51,037 nt of DNA from a virus: IMG/VR virus record IMGVR_UViG_3300036851_000137, positions 1 through 51,037 of that record; one strand, given 5' to 3'. This document shows, piece by piece, positions 22,918 through 30,248 of the stretch. How positions within the stretch are numbered: the stretch's first letter is position 1; each line of letters begins with the position of its first letter. The translations under genes and the position numbers were made by a program. The notes beneath the pieces are model-generated. The model had not been told where the DNA came from. It searched no databases and was given only the letters and a program-made list of their open reading frames with translations.

Positions 22918-23493
22918 ATGGACACGATAAAATTCCATTTCAAAGGCTCGGCGCCAGCAATGATGCAGAGCGAACGGTTGGCAAACCCAATCGACCCGTT
23001 GACGAAAACGCTCAAGGCGATCACTGGCAAGCGGAAAAAGACCGACGCTGATTACGAGGAAATCGCCCGCATCAAGTTTCTGGGGAGCCTCTACTATGAC
23101 GAAAGGCTCGGTCCATATTGGCCGGCTCAGAACGTTGACCGCATGTTCTACGATGCGGCGAAACTGTCAAGGCGTGGCCCGGACGTGAAGCGGGCATTCA
23201 TGACGCTCGATGACAAGATCCCCATTATCTACGAAGGTCCACGCACCCCCGAAGCCATGTATGCTGTGCGGGATCGCTTCGTCGATGAACGCTCGGTCGT
23301 AGTGCAAAAGTCGCGCATTATGATGACGCGGCCCATTTTCCGAGAATGGGAAATCAAATTTGAGGCAGCATATGATCCCGAGGTTATCAATCGGGATGAC
23401 GTGATCGCTTTCGCACAGTTGGCGGGGCAGATGATCGGTCTCTCGACCTATCGCCCCCGGTTCGGCCGGTTTCAAGTTGTGTCTGCGGAATAG
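22918..23493 (+). CDS. Conserved phage protein (ITGKRKKT type)
   Basis: 191 aa. It begins with a strand FHFKGSAPAMMQSERLANPI, then DPLTKTLKAITGKRKKTDAD and a YYDERLGPYWPAQNVDRMFY block, and ends in a beta-rich half (FREWEIKFEAAYDPEVINRD). Proteins with this order are frequent in phage early regions and have no proven function. It is transcribed from the repressible promoter 90 bp upstream. Confidence 0.8.
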   Translation: MDTIKFHFKGSAPAMMQSERLANPIDPLTKTLKAITGKRKKTDADYEEIARIKFLGSLYYDERLGPYWPAQNVDRMFYDAAKLSRRGPDVKRAFMTLDDKIPIIYEGPRTPEAMYAVRDRFVDERSVVVQKSRIMMTRPIFREWEIKFEAAYDPEVINRDDVIAFAQLAGQMIGLSTYRPRFGRFQVVSAE

Positions 23494-23551
23494 CCGTGGC
23501 GAGGAATTGATAACCGAGGCACAGATAACATACAGGCGAGGGTAAAACAGC

Positions 23552-23739
23552 GGATTGGTTCATTACATAGGCGCGCACATGCGATGAATGCAGCCGATGA
23601 CACGGGCGACGAGATCATACGACGCCACGAGAGTCGATCAGCAATCAGGACAACGGATTGGTTTATCAAATTGGCGGTGATTACATTTGAGCCGACACGA
23701 AGCTACCGGACCCGATCACAGAGGATTGGTTTATTACAT
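23552..23739 (+). repeat. Three copies of GGATTGGTTYATTACAT in a gene-free stretch
   Basis: GGATTGGTTCATTACAT (23552-23568), GGATTGGTTTATCAAAT (23655-23671) and GGATTGGTTTATTACAT (23723-23739), all in the same direction. They lie in the 326-nt gap 23494-23819, which has no convincing gene. Spacing is 103 and 68 bp. The copies could be protein-binding sites, phage promoters, or the remains of duplicated small genes. Confidence 0.65.
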
Positions 23740-23819
23740 CGGAGCGGACCAGCAATGAGCAGTCGCATCTGCACTCAGCAGATCGCAAGTGATAACCGCA
23801 GAGTGGAAAGGAATGGGTT

Positions 23820-24323
23820 ATGTCAGAACACCTTTTGCAGCAATATCCGGCATGGCGCGAAGCGATCAAGGCATTCATGCAGGAGCGTTTCGCGGCTGGA
23901 GATACCGTAACGTTCGATTGGCTCTATGAACATTTCCTGATCCAGCGCCCCGCTGGCTCGACCTTGCTCGCCGATGCGCAGAAGGCCGAGTTGCAATTCC
24001 TTAGCCAGTTCAAGAACTTTGAGGATGCTCTTCTAACCGAACATCAAATCGCGTTGACCAACGTGCGCGGCGTCGGATACCGCATCGTGCCGGCGGCAGA
24101 GCAAACGCGATGGGCCGAAGAGGAGGGCGTCGGCCAAGTTAAGAAGGCGATCCGCAAACTCGGCGATCGGCTTACCAACGTTGATCTCGTGCAGATCACC
24201 AACGAGCAACGCAAGGAGAACGCCGACGCTCTCGCTCGCCTAGCAATGCTGTCAGGAATGGTCAAGAGCGCGGTAGAACGGAAGTCCGCGCTTGAAATCA
24301 AGAAGCCAAAAGGTGACTGTTAA
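23820..24323 (+). CDS. 167-aa hypothetical protein
   Basis: ATG 23820 with GGAATGGGTT upstream. The N-terminal half has a winged-helix-like pattern (FDWLYEHFLIQRPAGS, NFEDALLTEHQIALTN, VRGVGYRIVP). The C-terminal half is a long charged helix with RKENADALARLAMLSG. The end overlaps the convergent gene at 24320 by 4 nt. Control by the three upstream repeats is possible. Function unknown. Confidence 0.7.
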   Translation: MSEHLLQQYPAWREAIKAFMQERFAAGDTVTFDWLYEHFLIQRPAGSTLLADAQKAELQFLSQFKNFEDALLTEHQIALTNVRGVGYRIVPAAEQTRWAEEEGVGQVKKAIRKLGDRLTNVDLVQITNEQRKENADALARLAMLSGMVKSAVERKSALEIKKPKGDC

Positions 24324-24724
24324 GTGTTCTTATCGGCAATCTGCCCTGTAATCCATGCATGCATTCGCGTAAAGCGATCCTCGGGTGTTTCTCGGGAGTA
24401 CCACTCATCGTTCAGCCACATGATTTCCGCAGCCAATGCCGGGGCAATGCCGAATCTGTCGGCAATCGTTTCTAGATCCTCGGGGTCAATCTCGCGCATG
24501 TTGACGCCGCGCGCCTTCCCGACCGCACCGATTGAGCATACTTCGCCTTCTTGTTCTAGTTCATTTTGGATAAGGCACTTGCGCTCCATGCCATCAAAGG
24601 CAACCAACATCTCTCGTAGGAACGCCTGTCCCTTTCTTCCTTTGATGGCGCTAGCAACAGCGCCCCGCCACCGGATCAGCGACCATTGATCGTCGTAATC
24701 TTCGCTATATCCCGACCGGCTCAT
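24320..24724 (-). CDS. Conserved phage protein (GAVGKARGV type)
   Basis: 134 aa from ATG 24724. MSRSGYSEDYDDQWSLIRWR, GRKGQAFLREMLVAFDGM, then EVCSIGAVGKARGVNM and IDPEDLETIADRFGIAPALA, ending in an acidic helix. This family is common in phages of alpha- and betaproteobacteria. Its function is not known. Helical, soluble, with two Cys. Confidence 0.8.
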   Translation of the reverse strand: MSRSGYSEDYDDQWSLIRWRGAVASAIKGRKGQAFLREMLVAFDGMERKCLIQNELEQEGEVCSIGAVGKARGVNMREIDPEDLETIADRFGIAPALAAEIMWLNDEWYSRETPEDRFTRMHAWITGQIADKNT

Positions 24725-24751
24725 TGGCGTGTCCTTAAAGTTTATTAACAG

Positions 24752-25882
24752 TCAATCAGCCGCCACATCGGCAAACAAGGGGCACTCGTCCTTGATCCGC
24801 CGCCGCGCCATCTCAGCATAAATGGGGTTTAGTTCGATGCCTATTGCATTGCACACTAAGCGATCGGCAACGAGTAGCGTAGTCCCGGCTCCGGCGAATG
24901 GATCCAGCACCGTCCCGCCTGATGGCGAACCCGCACGAATGCACGGCTCAACCAAGGCCGGCGGGAATGTAGCGAAATGCGCCTCCGGAAACGGTTGCGC
25001 TCCCACAGTCCAAACCGACCGCTTATTGCGCGTCCCGAGAACGGTGTATTCCGATTCTAGGAAGATCGCTGTACGCCGATCATTGACATCGCTCACATCA
25101 TCCCTTGCCGCAGCCGAATGAGCACCCACAATGCGCCCCTCGGAGACAGTCGGCTCGGCAATCGCCGCCGCATCAAAATAGTACCGATCGCTCTTGCTCA
25201 GCAAGAATAGGTACTCGTGCGCCTTCGTGCAGCGGTCGGTGACACTTTCCGGCATCGGATTCGGCTTCGCCCAAATAATGTCCTGCCGGAGCCACCAGCC
25301 ATCGGCGCGCAACGCGAAGGCTAGCATCCACGGGATGCCGATCAGATCCTTGCCTTTGATGTCGCCGCCTACCGGACCAACGCCATCACGGTTGCGCTGC
25401 CCGCGTTCGTCAACGATTCCGTCAGCTGTGTTCGTCGCCTGCTTGCCTGCGTCAGGATTGCCACCCTTGCCGCTCCCCGCGTAGCTGTCGCCAATGTTGA
25501 GCCAGAGCGTGCCGTCACTCCGCAGCACGCGGCGGACCTCGTGGAACACTGCGACCATTGCCGCCACGTATTCGTCGGGCGTCGATTCGAGACCGAGTTG
25601 CGCGTCAATTCGGACGGCACCGCATTTCGCGCACGTCTGACCCTGAGGCATCGTGTGTGTTCTAACTTTCACGGTTTCGCTAGTGTAGCCCGCTAACGAA
25701 GACGACGACGACGCAAGAGCCATACCTTTATGATCGCACGCCGGGTCGCCGCCCTCCCACGAGGCGGTGCCGTAATCCCTCAACCCATAATACGGCGGCG
25801 AGGTCACACAGCAATGCACGCTCTCGGCCGGCAGCTTCGCCAGCTCGGTTAGCGCGTCGCCTGTGATGACGCGAACGGTCAT
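24752..25882 (-). CDS. DNA methyltransferase, SPPY type
   Basis: 376 aa. Motif IV SPPYYGLRDYG lies at residues 28-38. Motif I-like DPFAGAGTTLLVADRL is near the C-terminus, so the order is beta class, typical of N4-cytosine and some N6-adenine enzymes. An inserted CxxC region (TCAKCGAVRID) and IPWMLAFALRADGWWLRQDI precede a target-recognition stretch. No cognate nuclease is nearby, so it probably protects phage DNA from host restriction. ATG 25882 overlaps the upstream methyltransferase stop by ATGA. The leader GACTGTTAAT plus TTAAGGACACGCC lies downstream, before 24724. Confidence 0.9.
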   Translation of the reverse strand: MTVRVITGDALTELAKLPAESVHCCVTSPPYYGLRDYGTASWEGGDPACDHKGMALASSSSSLAGYTSETVKVRTHTMPQGQTCAKCGAVRIDAQLGLESTPDEYVAAMVAVFHEVRRVLRSDGTLWLNIGDSYAGSGKGGNPDAGKQATNTADGIVDERGQRNRDGVGPVGGDIKGKDLIGIPWMLAFALRADGWWLRQDIIWAKPNPMPESVTDRCTKAHEYLFLLSKSDRYYFDAAAIAEPTVSEGRIVGAHSAAARDDVSDVNDRRTAIFLESEYTVLGTRNKRSVWTVGAQPFPEAHFATFPPALVEPCIRAGSPSGGTVLDPFAGAGTTLLVADRLVCNAIGIELNPIYAEMARRRIKDECPLFADVAAD

Positions 25883-27093
25883 AAGCCTTTGTCGCTTAGG
25901 AAAAAATCCGGCACCGGAGCGCCCGCTTTGACGCGCTCGCCAATCGCTTGGACGGCCAGATCATAGGACTCCTTGGAGTCGATCGCTTCGTCGAATGGGC
26001 GATGCTCAAACAGCGGTAATTTTGCGCGTTCCTGAGAGACGGCGGCAGTCCTGCCGCCGTCTCTCAGGGCACCAATGCCCTCTGGCTGATGCCGGTTCTT
26101 GGCGACAACGCTATGCCGCCCCTCCCCCTTATAGTGCGCCATGCGCTCGCGGATGTCGGCGACATAGGCATCCTCGCGCTCGATCAGGATCGCGTTACGT
26201 CCAGTCGCGAGTGCAGCAACTCCGGTCGTACCGCTGCCGGCGAACGGGTCGAGCAACAGGCCGCCAGGAGGACAGACCAGCGCGGCGAGCCACTTCATCA
26301 ACTCGACCGGCTTCACAGTCGGATGGCGGCTGCCCCAGCGGTCTTGCCGCCCAGCCTTAGCCGAGAAGAAGAAGCGAGCGGCCGATCCGCCGTCGTCTTT
26401 TCCGTTTCGCTTGGCTGCGACACTGGCCGCGCTATCGGGGAACGCCACCAGCACCTCGTCGGAACCGTCGTGACAGATGTTCGCGGGCCAGCGGCCGACG
26501 TTAGGATCGAGGTCGGCATTGACGCCAACCATTCGAGAAAACGGCGCATTGCCGTTTGGGGTTTTGTCCTTCGACAAACTCGCTGGCACGCCTCGGGACA
26601 CGCCGATCCGGCACTCATCGATCTGCATCATCCGCTTGCCGCCCGGCTTGTAGGCGAGAACCAGTGGCTCGTAGGCGGGTTTTAGCATGTCCCGACGCTT
26701 GGGAAACCCGGTCGCGAATAGCCACATAATGCAATCCTGAATGACGAACCCGCCATCCTCGATCGCACACGCCAGCCGGTGATAGGTGCGGGTGCCGCCG
26801 AACGCGACAAGGAACGCGCCAGGGCGCAGGATCGTCGCTACCGTGGCCCATGTCTCAGGGCGGAAGGCGATGTCGCCACCGTCCCATTGCTGACCCATGA
26901 AGCCGCCTGAGAGGCGTACCATAGCGCCATCGCGACCGTGCTGAGCCGGAGCCGCATCGACCGCGCCAAAGCGCTTCTGCGTTGCCGTCAAGTGATAGGG
27001 TGGATCTGTCACGATCGCATCGCACGCCACGCCCTCTACGACGAGACGCGGGATCGCTTCTAGCATGTCGGCATGTTCGATGCGGATGGTCAT
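25879..27093 (-). CDS. DNA methyltransferase, DPPY type (adenine-N6)
   Basis: 404 aa. Catalytic DPPYHLTATQK lies at residues 31-41. HPTVKPVELMKWLAALVCPP and LLLDPFAGSGTTGVAALATG give the AdoMet-binding motifs, so the order is beta class, as in phage N6-adenine enzymes. FFSAKAGRQDRWGSRHP is a frequent block in this group. The C-terminal tail contains ALRDGGRTAAVSQ, encoded by a perfect 38-bp palindrome (26031-26068) that interrupts an otherwise ordinary tail. It acts beside the second methyltransferase, with which it overlaps by ATGA. Confidence 0.9.
   Translation of the reverse strand: MTIRIEHADMLEAIPRLVVEGVACDAIVTDPPYHLTATQKRFGAVDAAPAQHGRDGAMVRLSGGFMGQQWDGGDIAFRPETWATVATILRPGAFLVAFGGTRTYHRLACAIEDGGFVIQDCIMWLFATGFPKRRDMLKPAYEPLVLAYKPGGKRMMQIDECRIGVSRGVPASLSKDKTPNGNAPFSRMVGVNADLDPNVGRWPANICHDGSDEVLVAFPDSAASVAAKRNGKDDGGSAARFFFSAKAGRQDRWGSRHPTVKPVELMKWLAALVCPPGGLLLDPFAGSGTTGVAALATGRNAILIEREDAYVADIRERMAHYKGEGRHSVVAKNRHQPEGIGALRDGGRTAAVSQERAKLPLFEHRPFDEAIDSKESYDLAVQAIGERVKAGAPVPDFFLSDKGL
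26031..26068. repeat. Perfect 18-bp inverted repeat with 2-bp spacer inside a coding sequence
   Basis: CCTGAGAGACGGCGGCAG (26031-26048), TC, CTGCCGCCGTCTCTCAGG (26051-26068). All 18 positions pair. It is in frame within the adenine methyltransferase gene and encodes ALRDGGRTAAVSQ. No T-run follows on either strand, so it is not an ordinary terminator. Confidence 0.9.
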
Positions 27094-27363
27094 TTACCGA
27101 GAACTACCCTTCTGAACACTTCTTGGCAACGCCGGAAGTGGCCTCCAATGGGTTGGTGGATCGTCGCGCCCAACGCAATCGAGCATAGACGATCGCTCAT
27201 AGTCGCTCCCGTAATAGACATCCTCATCCATACATAGATACCAACACCAGCACGTTTTCGGTTTATCTATCGAAACACACTTGGCGATGTTAATGAACTG
27301 CCCGTTAGATACCAACACGGCGGTATCCTTCGGGGCGCTCGCAATTGGTAGCCATGCGCTCAT
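27094..27363 (-). CDS. W-P-I-x-SAPKD (DUF551-like) protein
   Basis: 89 aa. MSAWLPIASAPKDTAVLVSN at the start and DDPPTHWRPLPALP at the end define the family; a Cys/Trp-rich middle (CWCWYLCMDEDVYY) may bind metal. Widespread in phages, function unknown. It is the intact relative of the frameshifted gene at 4514-4761. Its TAA directly abuts the methyltransferase ATG. Confidence 0.8.
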   Translation of the reverse strand: MSAWLPIASAPKDTAVLVSNGQFINIAKCVSIDKPKTCWCWYLCMDEDVYYGSDYERSSMLDCVGRDDPPTHWRPLPALPRSVQKGSSR

Positions 27364-27381
27364 AATTTACATTCTCGGCGG

Positions 27382-27720
27382 TCAATGCTTCACGTCGGCA
27401 ATCCGTTCGTCCCAATCGAATAGCTCGAACTGCACCGCCCGCCCGATGCGCTCTAGCGCCTCAAGCTGGTCGCGCGCATCACTTCGCTGATCTTTGAGCC
27501 AGATGCGGGCAATCTTCTTCATCGCCTTGATATCATGCGGGCCGAACTCAGCCTCGGTCGCGTCGGCGCAGACCTGTTTCAGATCATCGGCGGCCACCTG
27601 TTGCTGGCGCAGGCATTCTTCCATGCGATCGACGAAGCTCTTGGTGAGCGTCGAGCGATCAAGGTCAAACATCTTGTCGAATTCGCCGGTCGGCTTGCCG
27701 TCTTCGTGCAACGATTCCAT
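27382..27720 (-). CDS. GapR/DUF2312-like nucleoid-associated protein
   Basis: 112 aa from ATG 27720 with GGAGATTGAAG. RMEECLRQQQVAADDLKQVC, then ADATEAEFGPHDIKAMKKIA and a Leu/Glu-rich terminal helix, follow the pattern of GapR (DUF2312). GapR is an alphaproteobacterial coiled-coil protein that clamps overtwisted DNA ahead of forks. The central RIWLKD replaces the usual IRLRK and the N-terminus is longer, so it is a divergent homologue. A phage version could help its own replication or compete with host GapR. A strong hairpin lies in its leader. Confidence 0.65.
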   Translation of the reverse strand: MESLHEDGKPTGEFDKMFDLDRSTLTKSFVDRMEECLRQQQVAADDLKQVCADATEAEFGPHDIKAMKKIARIWLKDQRSDARDQLEALERIGRAVQFELFDWDERIADVKH

Positions 27721-27786
27721 CTTCAATCTCCTGTGCGGGGCTTCATTGTTTTCTCGACGAGCTACCCCCGCTCTCTCCCGTCAAAG

Positions 27787-27823
27787 CCGGGTACTGCCGT
27801 GGGATTAGCACGGTGGAGCCCGG
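27787..27823 (-). other. Two-part hairpin in the leader of the GapR-like gene
   Basis: CCGGG (27787-27791) pairs with CCCGG (27819-27823), and CCGTG (27797-27801) with CACGG (27809-27813). The stems are separated by symmetric 5-nt internal loops and capped by 7 nt. A second inverted repeat, GCGGGG and CCCCGC, lies at 27735-27771. The 134-nt gap has no gene. It could be a structured leader of the GapR-like gene or a terminator of the RNA ligase side; no T-run is seen. Confidence 0.45.
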
Positions 27824-27854
27824 TCTACCTCGTACTCAGAATAGGCATTAACGG

Positions 27855-28397
27855 TTAGCGCTTGATACCGAAATCACGACCTTTGATCTTTGCCATTCGA
27901 CCATCGGGATGATGCCATACCACCCCTTCGTAATCGTGCCAAGCAAGCCACGCTGCCAAACCATCGTAATCCCGAGGAACATTAGTCAATCGCAAACCAA
28001 AAGAATCATGTGCAACCAACTGATGCGTATCCCACTTCTCGGGGTTGCCCTGCACTTTGGGGCCGACCAATTCATAAGTCCCATCAAGAATCGGCAACGA
28101 TGCCTCGCGATGATACCGATCCTCTGGGCCATCACCGACTGGCACCCAGCCAACTGTATTCTTCGTTTCCTCATCGAGCCCAGCAGGCTCAAAGCCCACA
28201 GGGGGAACCTCGCCAGCGCGCAACTCACGCCGCTTGAACAGCTTATTATCGCGAATTAAGCAGCAAGTGCCGTCCAACTTTCGTGTTGGGGCACCTTCAC
28301 CGGCGATTACCCATTCACATCCTTCATGCACAGAGCGCGTAACACGGCTACGGTCGCCGTTCCAGTCGCGTTCAAAAAGTGTCGGGATTTTTTGCAT
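27855..28397 (-). CDS. RNA ligase, DUF5565 family
   Basis: 180 aa. Nucleotidyl-transfer motif I is RKLDGTCCLIRDNKLFKR (Lys nucleophile near residue 40). GWVPVGDGPEDRYHREA and DGTYELVGPKVQGNPEKW give the middle motifs. DYEGVVWHHPDGRMAKIKGR carries motif IV and the paired lysines of motif V. This is the complete set for a small ATP-dependent RNA ligase of the DUF5565 type. It would seal ends healed by the PNK-type protein at 18268, countering host tRNA-cleaving defences. RBS lies in ATTAAGGACATTC. Confidence 0.88.
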   Translation of the reverse strand: MQKIPTLFERDWNGDRSRVTRSVHEGCEWVIAGEGAPTRKLDGTCCLIRDNKLFKRRELRAGEVPPVGFEPAGLDEETKNTVGWVPVGDGPEDRYHREASLPILDGTYELVGPKVQGNPEKWDTHQLVAHDSFGLRLTNVPRDYDGLAAWLAWHDYEGVVWHHPDGRMAKIKGRDFGIKR

Positions 28398-28411
28398 CTT
28401 TCAGAATGTCC

Positions 28412-28600
28412 TTAATGGCTGTTCTGATCAGCAATGATCTGCCGCCCGAGCACCACCATCGCCTCGCCGAGACGGATCGCTACATCCGGGGTTAAGACAG
28501 TCTCGCGCAGGGTATCTCCCCACTCGCCGCCTGGTTCAGCGTCAACGAGCAGAACGTAACCCCCGTCACGCTTGACTGACATCGTGTAAACACCGCGCAT
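28412..28600 (-). CDS. 62-aa hypothetical protein
   Basis: ATG 28600 in a TGATG overlap with the upstream stop. A beta hairpin (MSVKRDGGYVLLVDAEPGGE) is followed by a helix (PDVAIRLGEAMVVLGRQIIA). No family recognised. An internal ATG (MSVKRDGG) could also serve as start. Confidence 0.65.
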   Translation of the reverse strand: MRGVYTMSVKRDGGYVLLVDAEPGGEWGDTLRETVLTPDVAIRLGEAMVVLGRQIIADQNSH

Positions 28601-28878
28601 CAGTGCGCTCCCATGCTGGCGCGAATTCTGGCTTTCATATCGGGAAGCAGTTTCTCCCAGCGAGCCCGCAGTTCGCCAGGATCGCTTTCGTGTCCCATTT
28701 CGTGTGGTTTTGCGGGCGCATCGTGATAATCAGCGATACCAGCCTCTTCCAGTACCCGGATAACCGACCTTGATTGCAGCAATTGTTTGGTGTCTCTGGC
28801 GATGATCCGTTTGATCATGTCGACAGAAAAGCCACGATTGCCTAGAGCGGTAATCGCGAGAGCTAGGTCTTTGTTCAT
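28600..28878 (-). CDS. 92-aa hypothetical protein
   Basis: ATG 28878 in a TGATG overlap; the longer frame to 29157 runs antisense-free over the zinc-finger gene in another frame and is rejected. MNKDLALAITALGNRGFSVD and MIKRIIARDTKQLLQSRSVI suggest two short helix bundles, perhaps DNA-binding. A Trp-containing terminal helix ends ARIRASMGAH. Function unknown. Confidence 0.65.
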   Translation of the reverse strand: MNKDLALAITALGNRGFSVDMIKRIIARDTKQLLQSRSVIRVLEEAGIADYHDAPAKPHEMGHESDPGELRARWEKLLPDMKARIRASMGAH

Positions 28879-29354
28879 CACGCCACCCCCGCCGTGTATG
28901 CCGCCGAGCAGCCGGTGTAACTGCGAGCGTCGGCTCGAACGATCTTGAACCCGAAGCCGCCATCGCGCGGGGTAATCTCGTGCGCCGAGAAGTCGGCCTC
29001 GATCGGCCCCATCACCTTGGGCCATTGCAACTCGCGCTCGCCGTCGAAATACCCGTCGCACTTCATCGCTGCCGAGAAGCCACGGCACTGACGCCGGCCG
29101 CATGTCTTGCGCCGGGAGCGGTTCGCTGCAATGTGGACCGGCTTGCCGCAAGCGCACAAGCCAGCGGCGGCGCGACGGCTCAGCTCGGCCTCGTCGATCC
29201 CGTAGATCCGCATCGCGCGCTCGACTAGGCGTTTATGCCCCAGCTTCACACCGCAGGATACGTCGCAAGTCTCGCGGGCGTTGAACTTGCCTGCCCGCTC
29301 CCCCTCGCGTTGGACGAGCGGCTTGCCGCAATTGGCGCAGAGGCGGGCGGTCAT
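28878..29354 (-). CDS. Two-zinc-finger hypothetical protein
   Basis: 158 aa from ATG 29354 with GGAGAGGCCGC. Finger 1 is CANCGKPLVQREGERAGKFN with CDVSC; finger 2 is CACGKPVHIAANRSRRKTCG with RRQC. Between them is KRLVERAMRIYGIDEAELSR. The arrangement resembles recombination NinG-like or HNH-related zinc proteins, but no catalytic HNH residues are visible. It overlaps both neighbours, so it belongs to the regulator operon. Confidence 0.7.
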   Translation of the reverse strand: MTARLCANCGKPLVQREGERAGKFNARETCDVSCGVKLGHKRLVERAMRIYGIDEAELSRRAAAGLCACGKPVHIAANRSRRKTCGRRQCRGFSAAMKCDGYFDGERELQWPKVMGPIEADFSAHEITPRDGGFGFKIVRADARSYTGCSAAYTAGVA

Positions 29355-29602
29355 GCGGCCTCTCCCGGCGGCTGGGGATCAGTGGAGATGGTGCGTTTCG
29401 CGCGTATAAGACGGCCCAGAACATCGAAGCTGATGCCATCAATGCCTCGGCGCTGTGCGCCATCAACGACCCAATTCCAATAGGCGGCTGGAATCGTATC
29501 GCGGCTTTTCCACACAGCAACCAAAGCCGGGCTGACGCCGCAATCCTCAGCCAGTTTGGAGGGATGCGGCCATGCGTTGATGATTTCGGTGAAGCTCTGC
29601 AT
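29351..29602 (-). CDS. Cro/YdaS-like regulator of the divergent switch
   Basis: 83 aa from ATG 29602. HPSKLAEDCGVSPALVAVWK is the helix-turn-helix; SRDTIPAAYWNWVVDGAQRR and FDVLGRLIRAKR follow. There is no ribosome site, but a -10-like TATAGT (29612-29607) sits just upstream, so the message may begin at or near the ATG. Three operator dyads TTGCA-N3-TGCAA lie at 29613-29666, which makes autoregulation likely. The divergent gene starts at 29773. Confidence 0.82.
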   Translation of the reverse strand: MQSFTEIINAWPHPSKLAEDCGVSPALVAVWKSRDTIPAAYWNWVVDGAQRRGIDGISFDVLGRLIRAKRTISTDPQPPGEAA

Positions 29603-29612
29603 GGACACTATA

Positions 29613-29666
29613 TTGCACGGTGCAAAAAAAGATTGCAACGTGAAAAATATCTCTTGCAATCTGCAA
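29613..29666. promoter_or_regulatory. Three operators TTGCA-N3-TGCAA at about 20.5-bp spacing
   Basis: O1 TTGCACGGTGCAA (29613-29625), O2 TTGCAACGTGAAA (29633-29645, right arm one base off), O3 TTGCAATCTGCAA (29654-29666). Centres are 20 and 21 bp apart, two helical turns, so bound dimers would lie on the same face and could contact each other. The set fills the space beside the Cro-like gene and would act on leftward and rightward transcription, as in lambdoid switches. An imperfect GC-rich inverted repeat at about 29723-29762 follows on the rightward side. Confidence 0.85.
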
Positions 29667-29772
29667 TGCCCCGTGGCATCGTCTCCCCCGCCGCCGGTTC
29701 CGCCTTACCCTCCCAAGTGGGCGTCGCCGGTTCCCCTTTCCGGCAAGAGCCGGCGGCGACGGGAGAGAGATA

Positions 29773-30000
29773 ATGTCGATAGCCGATGATCTGGTCGCCA
29801 ACATCCGCGCCGGCAACGAGCTTTTCCTTGCCGGTGTCCAGGCAGCCGACGAGAACAGCCCGAGCGCGCGGAAGCTGGCGGCATTGATCGCCGACATTGA
29901 AGAAATATCAACCGATATTACGGCAGCAACTAAGAACCCCGCCATGATAGCACTGCGCAATCGATTGCGCTTCGCCATCGCCGAGGCTCGCAAGTCATGA
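29773..30000 (+). CDS. 75-aa helical hypothetical protein, first gene of the second rightward operon
   Basis: ATG 29773 with GGAGAGAGATA. It starts MSIADDLVANIRAGNELFLA and continues as an amphipathic helical protein (ARKLAALIADIEEISTDITA). It is the first gene across from the Cro-like regulator, so it is probably made early. No family recognised. Confidence 0.7.
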   Translation: MSIADDLVANIRAGNELFLAGVQAADENSPSARKLAALIADIEEISTDITAATKNPAMIALRNRLRFAIAEARKS

Positions 30001-30248
30001 CCAGCGACCGCCTCCGGGACGAGCGCGACTCAATCCAAGCGAAGATCGAAGCGCTGATGCTCCGGCGAGCGGCCCTCTCCGACGCGCTTATAACAGCGAC
30101 CACGCACGAACAAATTGACCGTGTGACGGAAGCCTTCGATGCGGATGGAGATAGGATCGCCGCGCTCGAAGCCGTGCTGGACGAGGCCGACGCTGCCGTT
30201 GCGCGGGACGATCCTGAGCGGCGTCTGTGGGGGCATGACGGGATATGA
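29997..30248 (+). CDS. 83-aa coiled-coil protein
   Basis: ATG 29997 overlaps the previous stop by ATGA. The sequence RDERDSIQAKIEALMLRRAA with DRIAALEAVLDEADAAVARD is heptad-like throughout. Its TGA overlaps the next start. Function unknown; such small coiled coils often bind a host or phage partner. Confidence 0.7.
   Translation: MTSDRLRDERDSIQAKIEALMLRRAALSDALITATTHEQIDRVTEAFDADGDRIAALEAVLDEADAAVARDDPERRLWGHDGI

Noticed and set aside
23552-23739. CRISPR-like array
   Set aside because: Only three copies, unequal spacing (103 and 68 bp), one copy diverged, and no cas genes.
27735-27771. tRNA-like start GCGGGGGTAGCTCG on the minus strand
   Set aside because: Only 37 nt between the pairing ends; there is no anticodon arm or T-arm. 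Treated as a simple inverted repeat.
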